Below, one piece after another: positions 26,377-35,265 of a DNA stretch of 43,516 bases. The stretch is taken from the NCBI GenBank assembly GCA_027061995.1, contig JAMOUT010000052.1:1-43516 (forward strand), written 5' to 3'. This DNA comes from Candidatus Aminicenantota bacterium (GTDB lineage: Bacteria > Acidobacteriota > Aminicenantia > JAMOAD01). Under the pieces are notes generated by a model that saw only the letters and a program-made list of their open reading frames with translations, was not told where the DNA came from and made no database searches. Made by a program: the position numbers and the translations under genes. Each line of letters opens with the position of its first letter. Position 1 is the first letter of the stretch.

Positions 26377-27297
26377 ATGAAAAAATCCAAAACAATTTTA
26401 TCAGTAATTATAATCATATTTTTTATCGGAATGCTAAATCTTTCTGCTGAGAGCAAGTCAACATTGCCTAAGAAGCTTAAAGAAGCATTTGAAAAAACAG
26501 AGGTCGGGGAAACCATTAAAACAGGTTTGGAATTAAATTTTTCGAAAATCAAATTTTTCCCCGCTCAGGGTGAAAAAACAAATATAATCATAGGGTTTAA
26601 TTTTAAAGAGATTAAAGGTGATAAAGAGGAAAATGAAAAAAAGGATTCGGAGCTGAAAGATGTTTTAGCCGTAAGAATTATAAACAAAAAAAAGAAAAAA
26701 GAAAAAATAACTGTTTTTGCTCAAGTTGATAATTCCGGGAGAGATATTAAAGATAATTATTATTTTGAAATACAGGCAAATCCGGGAGAATATGAGGTTA
26801 TCGGCATTATCTCTACAAGAGATTTGAAAAAAATGGGATCCCATAAAATAGATTTAAAGGTTCCCGATATGTTCCCGAATAGAGTTGCGCTTTCTTCCTT
26901 GATATTATATAAAAAACTAAAACAATTGGATGAAGCCCCTGTAGGGTTTAAGGTTTATAAAAACAGTTATCCCATGGGGATGTATATGGTCTATCCGTTA
27001 GAAGAAAATGTGGTTGAATCTAATGTAAACCCCCGACTGCTTTATTTTGTATTAGGAGCGAAAACAAACAAGTTATCCAGACAATATCAACTTCAGATAA
27101 CATATACCTTGTTGCAAGGCGATAAAGTGATTGAAAAGTATAAACCCGTGGTTCTTAATAATACGGTTATTGATCAACCTTTACCTCTTATAGTGAAAGG
27201 GGAAAAACTTTCCGGAAAATATAGTTTTGAGATAGAGGTGATGGATGTTGTAAGTAGAGATAAAACAAAGAAAACCATTGAATTATTATATAGGTAA
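26377..27297 (+). CDS. Secreted protein of the GWxTD cluster, 306 aa, unknown
   Basis: A signal peptide (about 1-24, cut near LSAES) precedes a predicted beta-rich protein with no recognised domain. A Lys/Glu-rich insertion lies near residues 85-112. The C-terminal half alternates short strands and turns in an immunoglobulin-like way, but this is only an impression. GGAGG stands a few bases before the ATG, and the gene is sandwiched in the GWxTD operon, so it is probably a partner in the periplasm or at the outer membrane. Confidence 0.65.
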   Translation: MKKSKTILSVIIIIFFIGMLNLSAESKSTLPKKLKEAFEKTEVGETIKTGLELNFSKIKFFPAQGEKTNIIIGFNFKEIKGDKEENEKKDSELKDVLAVRIINKKKKKEKITVFAQVDNSGRDIKDNYYFEIQANPGEYEVIGIISTRDLKKMGSHKIDLKVPDMFPNRVALSSLILYKKLKQLDEAPVGFKVYKNSYPMGMYMVYPLEENVVESNVNPRLLYFVLGAKTNKLSRQYQLQITYTLLQGDKVIEKYKPVVLNNTVIDQPLPLIVKGEKLSGKYSFEIEVMDVVSRDKTKKTIELLYR

Positions 27298-27312
27298 TAT
27301 TAAGGGGGAATA

Positions 27313-28272
27313 ATGAAAAAGAGAATTGTATTATTTATAATTGTTGTTTTTTTACTCTCTTCAGTTGTTTTATTAGCGCAGGAAGGAAGAGGAAAAGGAA
27401 GATTGGCAGGTAAAGTTGTTGATGAAGCGGGAAATCCTATCCCCGGAGTTATTGTCGAAGCAAGGAGTTTAAGTTATTCATTGCATCTTAAAACAAAAAC
27501 CAATGATAAGGGGGAATGGGCTATTCTCGGAATGGGGACAGGGATGTTTAGGTTTTCCTTTAAGAAAAAAGGATACTTTCCGGTCTATGTTGATAGATAT
27601 ATAAGACAACTTGTGTTAAATAAAAACCTTGATATAACGCTGAAAAAGAGTCCTATGGCAACCATTACGGATGATAAAACAAAAGAGATTGTTAAAAAAT
27701 CAAATAAACTATTTGATGATGGTAAATACAAAGAAGCAATAGAGCTTTTAAAGCCATTGGTGGAAAAAGATAAGGAATTGTTTTTTCTAAAGCTTAATAT
27801 TGCTAATTGTTATCGTAAAATGGGGGATGAAGCTAATGCATTAAAGTATTATGAGGAGTTGATAAAAGATACGGAGGGCAAAGACGGCTCTTATATAATC
27901 GACCTTCTTGCAAGAACTTATGCTGCCCTTGGTGAAATATATGCAAAAGATAAGAAATATGATAAAGCCATCAATGCCTTTGAAAAAGCTTCAAAATTGT
28001 ATTCAAAAGATGAAAAGATAATGTATAACCTCGGAGAACTGTATTTTAATCAATTTAAAACGGATAAAGCCATAAAATACTTAAATAAGGCGATAGCTAT
28101 TAATCCTAACTGGGGAAAACCCTATGTAAAATTAGGGTATGCATATTTGAATGCGGGCGATATTAAAAAATCGGTTGAGGTTTTTGAAAATTACCTGAAA
28201 TTGTTCCCTGATGCCAAGGATAGAGAATCTATTGAAAAAATGCTGCCAGGTTTGAAAAAAATGATAAAGTAA
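27313..28272 (+). CDS. Secreted carboxypeptidase-regulatory-like plus TPR protein, 319 aa
   Basis: A signal peptide (about 1-22, ending in LLAQ) is followed by a beta-sandwich of the CarboxypepD_reg type (GRLAGKVVDEAGNPIPGVIV, roughly 30-110), like the one on the TonB receptor upstream. Residues about 125-315 contain four or so TPR repeats (DDGKYKEAIELLKPLV; AIAINPNWGKPYVKLGYAYLNAGD). TPR repeats usually mediate protein contacts. It ends the three-gene cluster; no terminator hairpin is evident after it. Confidence 0.78.
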   Translation: MKKRIVLFIIVVFLLSSVVLLAQEGRGKGRLAGKVVDEAGNPIPGVIVEARSLSYSLHLKTKTNDKGEWAILGMGTGMFRFSFKKKGYFPVYVDRYIRQLVLNKNLDITLKKSPMATITDDKTKEIVKKSNKLFDDGKYKEAIELLKPLVEKDKELFFLKLNIANCYRKMGDEANALKYYEELIKDTEGKDGSYIIDLLARTYAALGEIYAKDKKYDKAINAFEKASKLYSKDEKIMYNLGELYFNQFKTDKAIKYLNKAIAINPNWGKPYVKLGYAYLNAGDIKKSVEVFENYLKLFPDAKDRESIEKMLPGLKKMIK

Positions 28273-28422
28273 TAAATAGATTATCATATTATTTCCCTTT
28301 TGATTTTCAATTTATCCGATTAACAATAATTGTTTTTTTTCTATTTAAAGAGATAGTGTCTTTTATATTTTAAATATGACAGTATATTACTCATATTATC
28401 TGATAAATTTATCATAAGATAC

Positions 28423-28451
28423 TTGACAAGATGATTTTTTTTTTGTATAAT
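28423..28451 (+). promoter_or_regulatory. Perfect consensus sigma70 promoter of the small heat-shock gene
   Basis: TTGACA (28423-28428), 17 nt, TATAAT (28446-28451). No CIRCE or other heat-shock operator was recognised nearby. Confidence 0.88.
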
Positions 28452-28482
28452 AATATCGGAAATTAAAAAAGGAGGTGAAAAA

Positions 28483-28929
28483 ATGAGTATAACAAAATGG
28501 ACACCATTAACAAATTTAATCAGTTTGACAGACAGATTAAACAGATTGTTTGACGAAGGTTTCTTAGGGGAGATGGAAGGTGAACATATGCCCCTTACAA
28601 GATGGCAACCTGCAACGGATATCTATGAGACTAAAGATAGTTATAATTTTAAAATTGAACTTCCGGGGTTTAAAAAGGGCGATGTTAATGTTGAGATTAA
28701 GGATAACGCCTTAATGATTAAAGGGGAAAAGAAGATGGATAATGAAGTTAAAAAAGAGAATTACCACAGAATCGAGAGATTTTACGGGAGTTTTCAGAGA
28801 ACATTCCAGCTTCCTCAAAATGTTGAGGCGGATAAAGTTAAAGCTAAGATGGAATCGGGAGTTCTCGAAATAGTTATTCCTAAGTCTGAAAAAGCCAAAG
28901 CAAAATCAATACCTGTAGAAGTCAAATAA
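28483..28929 (+). CDS. Small heat-shock protein, Hsp20/alpha-crystallin family, 148 aa
   Basis: It acts as an ATP-independent holdase chaperone in the cytoplasm. The alpha-crystallin domain spans roughly residues 40-135: WQPATDIYETKDSYNFKIELPGF, split as WQPATDIYETKD and FKIELPGFKKGDV, then ERFYGSFQRTFQLP and MESGVLEIVIPK. The C-terminal oligomerisation motif is probably in the KAKSIPVEV tail. AGGAGGTG lies 6 nt before the ATG. It is monocistronic with its own consensus promoter and terminator. Confidence 0.95.
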   Translation: MSITKWTPLTNLISLTDRLNRLFDEGFLGEMEGEHMPLTRWQPATDIYETKDSYNFKIELPGFKKGDVNVEIKDNALMIKGEKKMDNEVKKENYHRIERFYGSFQRTFQLPQNVEADKVKAKMESGVLEIVIPKSEKAKAKSIPVEVK

Positions 28930-28948
28930 GATTTAGAAAATTAATATA

Positions 28949-28979
28949 GCCCTGCCGCTAATGCGGCAGGGCTTTTTTT
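28949..28979. terminator. Strong terminator between convergent hsp20 and sugar-transferase genes
   Basis: GCCCTGCCGC and GCGGCAGGGC form a perfect 10-bp stem around TAAT, followed on the plus strand by seven T. It lies 3 bp beyond the sugar-transferase stop, so it may also stop minus-strand transcription. Confidence 0.92.
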
Positions 28980-28981
28980 AT

Positions 28982-30370
28982 TTAAAAAACATTTGTAAAA
29001 TTAAAAATGGATTTTACCGTTCTTATTATTATGAAAAAATCAATAAAAAAAGAGTATTCAAGAGCATAATAGCAATCAATAAAAAGGCTAGTATGAAGCG
29101 GCATTGTTCCTCTTCCTATTATTTGCCAAAGTCCTGTTATCCCTTGAGGGGAGATAAACCTGTTTAAAACCCAATCAGGATAAATATCCGTTTCATAAGG
29201 GAGGGCCGGTCTGGGACCAACAATTGACATCTCACCTTTAATTACATTTATAAGCTGCGGTAATTCATCAATACTTGATTTTCTTAAAATAAGTCCGAGT
29301 AAATCAAACTCACCCCTGTTTTTAAGTTTTCTGAGTTTTTTCTCAACCTGTTTTATTTCATCTTGAATATATTCGGTTTCATTTTCTTCCGCCAATAAAG
29401 TTTTTATATAATTGAGATGTATTTCATCGATTTCCCCGTCTTTGGTTCCCGAGACTATTCTCATTGTTCTGTATTTTAATAAACGAAATTTTTTTAGAGA
29501 TTGTCCAACCCTTATCTGTTTGAAAATGACGGGGGCTCCTAATTTTAATTTTATGATTACATAGATAAATGGATAAGTTATATAGTAAAAGGGAATAAGT
29601 GTTAGGGTTGTTAAAAAATCAAAGAATTTCTTAAAATATTTTTTATATATTGTATTTATCTTCGGTGTAATCTCAATTGAAGGGATATCATGTAAAAAAA
29701 GAGTTGATAAACCTGTTTCGAATTCTCTGTTATAGATATTGAAAAAGAATATTTTCACCCTTTTTCCGACGAGTAGTTCCTTTAATTCGGTAATTTGCTT
29801 GTAATAGTCTTCCCACATATGAGCGCGAGTTTTTATTTTTTCGGACGGGAAATAACTTATTAATAGTATCCCTTTTTTCACTTTTTTTTCAATATCATCA
29901 CTTCTTTTTAATTCTACGGGTCTTTTTGTATATTTTAAGAGTTTACTTTTAAATAATCGTTTGTGTTTCGGTGATAAAAGGTAATATATTTTTGTTGTTT
30001 TTAAAAGAAAAGTTCCGAGAATAATTCTTAAAGAATAAAAATAAAGAATTCCGTAAACAAATATAGCCATTAGAATTATTAAACGGGATGAATAATTCCA
30101 TTGTGATTTTAAAAAAAGAAGCCAAATGCCTCCGAAAAGGATAAAGGTTGTTATTATTGCTTGTATCCCTCTTGATATATATAGTATCTTATTAAAGAAA
30201 ACCTCTATATTATATAATCTGTAAAACCAAAATGAGAATATAAAAAGGATATATAGCAAAAGAGAGGTTATAAATATGAACGGACGATTAAAAAAATGTG
30301 AGCAAAGCAGATAAAAAATAAAATAAAAAACCGTATCAGATAAAAAAATAATAAATTGCTTAAATCTCAT
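28982..30370 (-). CDS. Polyprenyl-phosphate sugar-1-phosphate transferase, 462 aa
   Basis: This initiating enzyme transfers a sugar-1-phosphate to undecaprenyl phosphate for surface-polysaccharide assembly. About five N-terminal helices and a nucleotide-binding-like middle region precede the bacterial sugar-transferase domain. That domain has a membrane re-entrant segment near 245-275, then KLGAPVIFKQIRVG, FRLLKYRTM, SSIDELPQLINVIKGEMSIVGPRP and ITGLWQI. Between KYRTM and the DELPQ motif sits a charged coiled-coil-like insertion of about 50 residues in place of the commoner short linker. It is the last gene of the operon and overlaps the acyltransferase by 11 bp. Confidence 0.88.
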   Translation of the reverse strand: MRFKQFIIFLSDTVFYFIFYLLCSHFFNRPFIFITSLLLYILFIFSFWFYRLYNIEVFFNKILYISRGIQAIITTFILFGGIWLLFLKSQWNYSSRLIILMAIFVYGILYFYSLRIILGTFLLKTTKIYYLLSPKHKRLFKSKLLKYTKRPVELKRSDDIEKKVKKGILLISYFPSEKIKTRAHMWEDYYKQITELKELLVGKRVKIFFFNIYNREFETGLSTLFLHDIPSIEITPKINTIYKKYFKKFFDFLTTLTLIPFYYITYPFIYVIIKLKLGAPVIFKQIRVGQSLKKFRLLKYRTMRIVSGTKDGEIDEIHLNYIKTLLAEENETEYIQDEIKQVEKKLRKLKNRGEFDLLGLILRKSSIDELPQLINVIKGEMSIVGPRPALPYETDIYPDWVLNRFISPQGITGLWQIIGRGTMPLHTSLFIDCYYALEYSFFIDFFIIIRTVKSIFNFTNVF

Positions 30371-30863
30371 TTTTCTCTAACTTCCTTAATATTTTAGCCG
30401 GATTTCCGGCTACAACTGTCCAAGGGGGAACATCCTTGGTTACAACCGAACCTGCTCCAATAATCGCTCCTTCACCTATTCTGATATTCCCGAGAATAGT
30501 AACGCTTGAGCCTATTGAAGCTCTTTTCCCGACATTAGTTTCTAATAATCGCCAATCGGAATCACCCTGAAGAGAACCGTCTTTATTGGTTGAGCGGGGG
30601 TAATTATCATTTATGAAAGTTACATTATGACCTATGAAAACTTCATCCCCGATCTTGACTCCTTCACATATAAATGAATGAGAGGATATTTTACATCTTT
30701 TTCCTATTTTAACCCCTTTTTGAATTTCAACAAATGTTCCTATCTTAGTTTCATCACCGATTTCGCAACCGTATAAATTTATAAAACCATAGTATCGGAT
30801 ATTGTTTCCAAGTAAACAATCCACTATCTTGATTGTTCCCTCTGTTATAGTCTTTTTATTCAT
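30360..30863 (-). CDS. Hexapeptide-repeat acyltransferase, 167 aa
   Basis: A left-handed beta-helix is evident from repeated hexapeptides (IGDETKIGTFVEIQKGVKIG, IGDEVFIGHNVTFIND, IGEGAIIGAGSVVTKDVPPWTVVAGNPAK). Members acetylate sugars or sugar nucleotides with acetyl-CoA; the His of the GHNVTF region is the likely catalytic base. Its place between two glycosyltransferase-type genes indicates modification of a surface-polysaccharide sugar, such as an N-acetylated amino sugar, but the exact substrate cannot be told. Confidence 0.87.
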   Translation of the reverse strand: MNKKTITEGTIKIVDCLLGNNIRYYGFINLYGCEIGDETKIGTFVEIQKGVKIGKRCKISSHSFICEGVKIGDEVFIGHNVTFINDNYPRSTNKDGSLQGDSDWRLLETNVGKRASIGSSVTILGNIRIGEGAIIGAGSVVTKDVPPWTVVAGNPAKILRKLEKNEI

Positions 30864-30893
30864 TCTGAATCTCCTTTTGAAATACTAATTATA

Positions 30894-31652
30894 TTATTTT
30901 TCCCCCCTTTTTTTCAAACCTTTGAAAAGATAAAATATAAAATACGGGAAACCTTTCAAATATCTTTTCCCCATCCTGAAAGGTTCCTGAAAAATTCGAT
31001 ATAACCATTCCAATCCCAGTCTCCGAAAAATTTCAGGGGCTCTTCTTTTTGTTCCCGCAAAAAAATCAAAAGCCGCTCCGATTGATGCGATTATCCTTGC
31101 CTTGATTCTGTCTCTGTTTTCGTAAACCCAAATCTCCTGTTTTGGTGCTGTCATCGCTACCCAAAGAACATCTGGATTGGCATCGTTTATTTTTTTTAAG
31201 ATTTCATTATTTATCTTTTCATCCCAATTGCCAAAGGGGGGGGATAATGTTCCCGAGATTATTATATCGGGATATTCCGCTTTTATCTTATTCTCAATTT
31301 TTTCGAGAGTCTCGATAGTTGAACCGAGAAAAAAATATTTTAATTTGTTTTTATTTGCTTTTTCATTAAAAAAGAGAAAAAAATCGGGTCCGGTAACCCT
31401 TTTTTTTATTGAATCTTTACCATAAATTATTTTTGAAAGGAGGACTATTCCCATTCCGTCCGGTAAAACTATTTCGGAATTTTCAAGAGCATTAAAATAA
31501 TCCCTGTTTTCGTGTAATTCTCCGAGTAAAGGCATACTTAATGTGGAGAGAATGGTTTGATTTTCCGAATTGATTACACAATTGGAGATATCTTCCAAAT
31601 TATTAAAAATTATTTTAATTCCGGCTATATTTTTTTTAATTAAATTTAGCAT
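30894..31652 (-). CDS. WecG/TagA/CpsF-family glycosyltransferase, 252 aa
   Basis: Members transfer N-acetylmannosamine or a related sugar to a lipid-linked acceptor at the inner face of the membrane. Motifs are LPDGMGIV, KRVTGPDFF, FFLGSTIETLEK, NDANPDVLWVAMTAPKQEIWV and a C-terminal FDFFAGTKRRAPEIFRRLGLEWLYRI segment (KRRAPEIF and LEWLYRI are diagnostic). It overlaps the upstream glycosyltransferase by 17 bp. A run of eight C on the coding strand encodes Ser-Pro-Pro at residues about 135-137. Confidence 0.9.
   Translation of the reverse strand: MLNLIKKNIAGIKIIFNNLEDISNCVINSENQTILSTLSMPLLGELHENRDYFNALENSEIVLPDGMGIVLLSKIIYGKDSIKKRVTGPDFFLFFNEKANKNKLKYFFLGSTIETLEKIENKIKAEYPDIIISGTLSPPFGNWDEKINNEILKKINDANPDVLWVAMTAPKQEIWVYENRDRIKARIIASIGAAFDFFAGTKRRAPEIFRRLGLEWLYRIFQEPFRMGKRYLKGFPYFIFYLFKGLKKRGEK
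31236..31243 (-). repeat. C8 homopolymer in the WecG-family gene
   Basis: Eight consecutive C on the coding strand lie in the middle of the gene. Such runs are rare in AT-rich DNA and could slip during replication. The reading frame is intact here. Confidence 0.8.
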
Positions 31653-32760
31653 CAGTTTCTCCGTTTAAAATATGCAATAAAAGGCTATTAATATTTGTTT
31701 CCATCTTTTCATAAGTAAAGTATTTTAAAAACCTTTCTCTTCCTTTTTGACCCATTATCATCGCTATTTCTCTGTTTTTTATTAAATATTCGATTTTTTT
31801 CGCCAATGCCGTAGAATCATTCTTTTGAACTAAAAACCCTGTTTCACCATTTTTCACAATTTCAGGGATTCCCCCTTCAAACGAGCTGATGACGGGTAAT
31901 CCTGCTTGCATAGCTTCGAGAATCACTCCCGGGAAAGTTTCTCTTATCGTAGGAAGAACAAAAATATCGGAATTAAGATAGGTTTCAAATCTTTTATCCC
32001 CTTTTATAAAACCAAGATATTTTGCCTTATCCGTTAATCTTAATTCCCTGATTTTTTGCATAAGTTCCACTTCGGAAATATCAACGGGAGCTCCGACTAT
32101 CAAAGCTGAAAAATCAATCCCTTTTCTGGCAAGAACGGATAGTGATTCAAGAAAAATTAGAATACCTTTGTTAATTATTAAATTCGACATAAAAAGAATG
32201 ATCGGGTTTTTATTCTGTTTTTTATTCTTAATATCAGAATCGGATACAATCTTTCTAATACCATCATACACAATGTTTATTTTTATGTTTTTTATTTCAT
32301 TTAAATCATTCATTATGAATTTTGATAAAATCATTATCTCGGAATTTTTTAAAATAAAAGATAATATTTTATTTTTGAACTTTTGTTTTTGAATTCTTTC
32401 CCGAAAAACAATCAATTTTTTAATTGAAAACATTTTCATTATAAGGATAAATACGGAATCTCTAATAAAAGCGAAACCATTTGGTGAAAACGAGAAAAAA
32501 ACCAAATTCGGTCTGTTAAATAGTAATTCTTTTTTAAGTTTAAAAATTATTATTATTGTTTTTATAATTTTTTTAAAAGAGAATTTTGAAAGATTTTCCA
32601 ATTTTTCCGAAAATCTTAATGGAATAATTTTAATATCAAAACTATCATTTATTAATTTGCTCTCAATAATATCTCTGTTTCTTAAAGAGGCTCCGTGTAT
32701 AGGGGGGGGGAGTTGAACGATAAAAAGAATTCTCGGTTTTTTATCCTGTTTTTTATTCAT
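31636..32760 (-). CDS. Family 4 glycosyltransferase (GT-B fold), 374 aa
   Basis: It transfers a sugar from a nucleotide donor to a growing lipid-linked glycan in the cytoplasm. The acceptor-side motif LPPPIHGASLRNRDI lies near the N-terminus. The donor-side GT4 signatures are LFMSNLIINKGILIFLESL, LGFIKGD, and PTIRETFPGVILEAMQAGLPVISSFEGGIPEIV, split as FPGVILEAMQAG and GGIPEIV, containing the E-x7-E motif. It is the first gene of the polysaccharide operon, has no Shine-Dalgarno, and its promoter leaves at most a very short leader. A C9 run encodes the PPP of its N-terminal motif. Confidence 0.88.
   Translation of the reverse strand: MNKKQDKKPRILFIVQLPPPIHGASLRNRDIIESKLINDSFDIKIIPLRFSEKLENLSKFSFKKIIKTIIIIFKLKKELLFNRPNLVFFSFSPNGFAFIRDSVFILIMKMFSIKKLIVFRERIQKQKFKNKILSFILKNSEIMILSKFIMNDLNEIKNIKINIVYDGIRKIVSDSDIKNKKQNKNPIILFMSNLIINKGILIFLESLSVLARKGIDFSALIVGAPVDISEVELMQKIRELRLTDKAKYLGFIKGDKRFETYLNSDIFVLPTIRETFPGVILEAMQAGLPVISSFEGGIPEIVKNGETGFLVQKNDSTALAKKIEYLIKNREIAMIMGQKGRERFLKYFTYEKMETNINSLLLHILNGETDAKFN
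32702..32710 (-). repeat. C9 homopolymer near the start of the GT4 gene
   Basis: Nine consecutive C on the coding strand encode Pro codons about 17 residues into the protein. It is the longest G/C run seen in the window. A one-base slip would truncate the product early. Confidence 0.8.
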
Positions 32761-32774
32761 TTTTTATAATTTTT

Positions 32775-32803
32775 AATCTATCACAGGGATTGTGTATTGT
32801 CAA
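32775..32803 (-). promoter_or_regulatory. Promoter of the polysaccharide operon
   Basis: On the minus strand TTGACA (32803-32798), a 17-nt spacer and TAGATT (32780-32775) precede the GT4 ATG by 14 nt. There is no GGAG between them. Confidence 0.65.
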
Positions 32804-32822
32804 TTATAATCGGTGACAAAAA

Positions 32823-34802
32823 TCAGAGAGAAAGAAATATATCCTTCAAATCCTTTATTTTGTCTCTTATTTTTGCTGCTTTTTCAAACTCAAGATTTTC
32901 GGCTAAAGTTTTCATCTCTTTCGACAATAATTTAATCAATTCCTCAATCTCTTCGTCGGAACCATACGCTGTTTTTTCTTCCGCTATTTTTAGAGCCGGG
33001 GATGGAGTTAATGAAAAATAGTTTTTTATTGCTTTTTTTATTGTTTGCGGAGTTATATTATTTTTTTTATTATATTCCGTTTGAATTACCCTTCTTCTGT
33101 TTGTCTCATCGATTGCTTTTTTCATTGATTTTGTTATCTTATCAGCATACAGAATCACTCTACCATTAATATTTCTTGCCGCTCTTCCGAATGTTTGTAT
33201 CAGTGCTGTTGATGACCTTAGATATCCCTCTTTATCAGCATCAAGAATAATTATTAAGCTCACTTCCGGAAGATCAAGTCCCTCCCTTAGAAGATTTATT
33301 CCCACGAGAACATCAAAAACCCCTTTTCTCAATTCTGAGATAATTTTGATTCTTTCGATTGCATTAAGGTCAGAATGAAGATATTTTGATTTTATCCCTT
33401 TTTCATAAAGATATGATGATAATTTTTCAGCCATTCTTTTTGTTAGCGTTGTTATAAGAATCCTTTCTCCGTGCTTTATTGTTTTATTTATCTCTTTTAT
33501 CATATCTTGCATGAAATTATCTGTCTTTCTGACAACCACTTCAGGATCTGTCAGACCGGTTGGTCTTATTATCTGCTCTATTATCCTCCCTTGCGATTTG
33601 TTTATTTCATATTCAGAGGGAGTTGCTGACACGAAAATCACTTTATTTAATCTTTCCTCTATCTCCTTGAATCTCAGAGGTCTGTTGTCAAGGGCGGAAG
33701 GGAGCCTGAATCCGTAATTAACAAGTGTTTTTTTTCTTGAATGATCGCCAGCATACATAGCATTCAGTTGGGGGATTGTCATATGACTTTCATCTATGAT
33801 AACAAGGTAATCATCGGGGAAGTAGTCCATCAGCGTATAAGGTGCCTCCCCCTCTTTTCTCAGGGAAAGATGTCTCGAATAATTTTCTATTCCCGGGCAA
33901 TATCCCATCTCTTCAAGGAGCTCAATATCATATAAGGTTCTATCTTGTAGTCTTTGAGCTTCCTCTGTTTTACCCGCGGAAGTAAGATGCTCAACCCTTT
34001 TTTTTAATTCCTCCTTTATCTTATCTATTGCTAATTTCAATCTATCCTCGGGAGTTATAAAATAATTCGTGGGGTAAAGATTAAAATTATCGATTCTTTT
34101 TAATGTAAAACCTGTCAAAGAATCTATCTCATAAATCTCTTCAACGATATCATTAATTATTTCAACTCTTATGGGAAAATCATGATAAGGTGGGAATATA
34201 TCGATTATCTCCCCCCTTATTCTGAATTGGGAAGGCTCCAATATGGTTCCGTCCGCTCTTTCATATCTTAATTCCGACAGAAAATTCAGCATCCGTTTTC
34301 TCGTTATTATTTTATTTCTTTTTATACTCATTTTAAGGGAAAAATAATTTTCAGGGTCTCCTATTCCGTAAATGCATGAAACGGAAGCAACGACAATAAC
34401 ATCCTTTCTTTCATATACCGAGCGGGTTGCGGATAATCTCATTCTGTCAATCTCTTTATTTACGAGAGTCTCTTTTGCGATATATGTTTTTGAAGCGGGG
34501 ATATAAGCTTCAGGTATATAATAATCATAATAGCTTATAAAATATTCAACCCGATTATCGGGGAAGAAATCCTTTAATTCCTGATATAATTGAGCTGCAA
34601 GGGTTTTATTATGAGAGATAACAAGTGTCGGGATATTAAGTTTCTCTATAACTTTTGCAACAGTAAAAGTTTTTCCCGAACCTGTTACACCGAGAAGAGT
34701 TTGAAACTTATTACCCGATTCAAATCCTTTTAAAAGGGATTTAATAGCTATTTTTTGATCTCCCGCGGGTTTGAAAGGAGTTTTGATTTTGAAATTTTTC
34801 AT
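32823..34802 (-). CDS. uvrB: Excinuclease ABC subunit B
   Basis: This is the damage-verification helicase of nucleotide excision repair, working with UvrA and UvrC. Features are Walker A GVTGSGKTF near residue 40, the beta-hairpin region YYDYYIPEAYIP, the DESH box in VIIDESHMTIPQ, helicase motifs VGINLLREGLDLPE and TFGRAARN, and a C-terminal UVR motif (AENLEFEKAAKIRDKIKDL) that contacts UvrC. At 659 aa the length is normal. The ATG overlaps the upstream stop in an ATGA junction. Neither uvrA nor uvrC is in the window. Confidence 0.98.
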   Translation of the reverse strand: MKNFKIKTPFKPAGDQKIAIKSLLKGFESGNKFQTLLGVTGSGKTFTVAKVIEKLNIPTLVISHNKTLAAQLYQELKDFFPDNRVEYFISYYDYYIPEAYIPASKTYIAKETLVNKEIDRMRLSATRSVYERKDVIVVASVSCIYGIGDPENYFSLKMSIKRNKIITRKRMLNFLSELRYERADGTILEPSQFRIRGEIIDIFPPYHDFPIRVEIINDIVEEIYEIDSLTGFTLKRIDNFNLYPTNYFITPEDRLKLAIDKIKEELKKRVEHLTSAGKTEEAQRLQDRTLYDIELLEEMGYCPGIENYSRHLSLRKEGEAPYTLMDYFPDDYLVIIDESHMTIPQLNAMYAGDHSRKKTLVNYGFRLPSALDNRPLRFKEIEERLNKVIFVSATPSEYEINKSQGRIIEQIIRPTGLTDPEVVVRKTDNFMQDMIKEINKTIKHGERILITTLTKRMAEKLSSYLYEKGIKSKYLHSDLNAIERIKIISELRKGVFDVLVGINLLREGLDLPEVSLIIILDADKEGYLRSSTALIQTFGRAARNINGRVILYADKITKSMKKAIDETNRRRVIQTEYNKKNNITPQTIKKAIKNYFSLTPSPALKIAEEKTAYGSDEEIEELIKLLSKEMKTLAENLEFEKAAKIRDKIKDLKDIFLSL

Positions 34803-35230
34803 CTCGGGGATGGGGCTTTTACATATATTTTAATTTTGGTATTTGCCTTGAAAACTTTTCTATAAAATCCTCCGAAAGGGATTATCTCAATCCCCTCGGT
34901 TAATAACTTTCTTTTATTAACCATAGTATAGTCTTTCGGAAATTGATATATAATCAAACTTTTCCCGTATTTTATCATCTCCGCTTTTCTGTTTAATCTT
35001 TTTTCGTAAAATCTGATTACTTTGTTTACTTTATCATTTGTAAGATAGGTCAAAAGCCATTGTCTTTCACCTGTGAAAGAAAGAATCCCCGAAAAACGGG
35101 ATTTCGGGTATATCGGATAACCGTTTATCGACTTTATTTTATTAAAAGGGGTTGTTTTCTTCTGAGAGTATGATATGTTTGTCAATAGTTGTAAAAAAAC
35201 AATAAAGACTAATATAAATTTTTTCATCAT
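34799..35230 (-). CDS. Small secreted protein, 143 aa, unknown
   Basis: A signal peptide covers about residues 1-22 (cut near SYSQ). The mature part has YPIYPKSRFSG followed by LTNDKVNKVIRFYEKRL, a pattern seen in small periplasmic proteins where a strand is followed by a helix of the type 'D-x-V-x-x-V-x-x-FY'. I cannot name a family with confidence. It is translationally coupled to uvrB by a 4-bp overlap, which probably reflects compact genome layout rather than a repair role. Confidence 0.6.
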   Translation of the reverse strand: MMKKFILVFIVFLQLLTNISYSQKKTTPFNKIKSINGYPIYPKSRFSGILSFTGERQWLLTYLTNDKVNKVIRFYEKRLNRKAEMIKYGKSLIIYQFPKDYTMVNKRKLLTEGIEIIPFGGFYRKVFKANTKIKIYVKAPSPR

Positions 35231-35265
35231 ATTCTAATATATAATTATGATAAATATTTTGCAAG

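Noticed and set aside
29300-29460. Charged insertion in the sugar transferase as an intein or inserted domain
   Set aside because: It keeps frame and flanking motifs and is only about 50 residues of coiled-coil-like sequence, so a family length variant is more likely.
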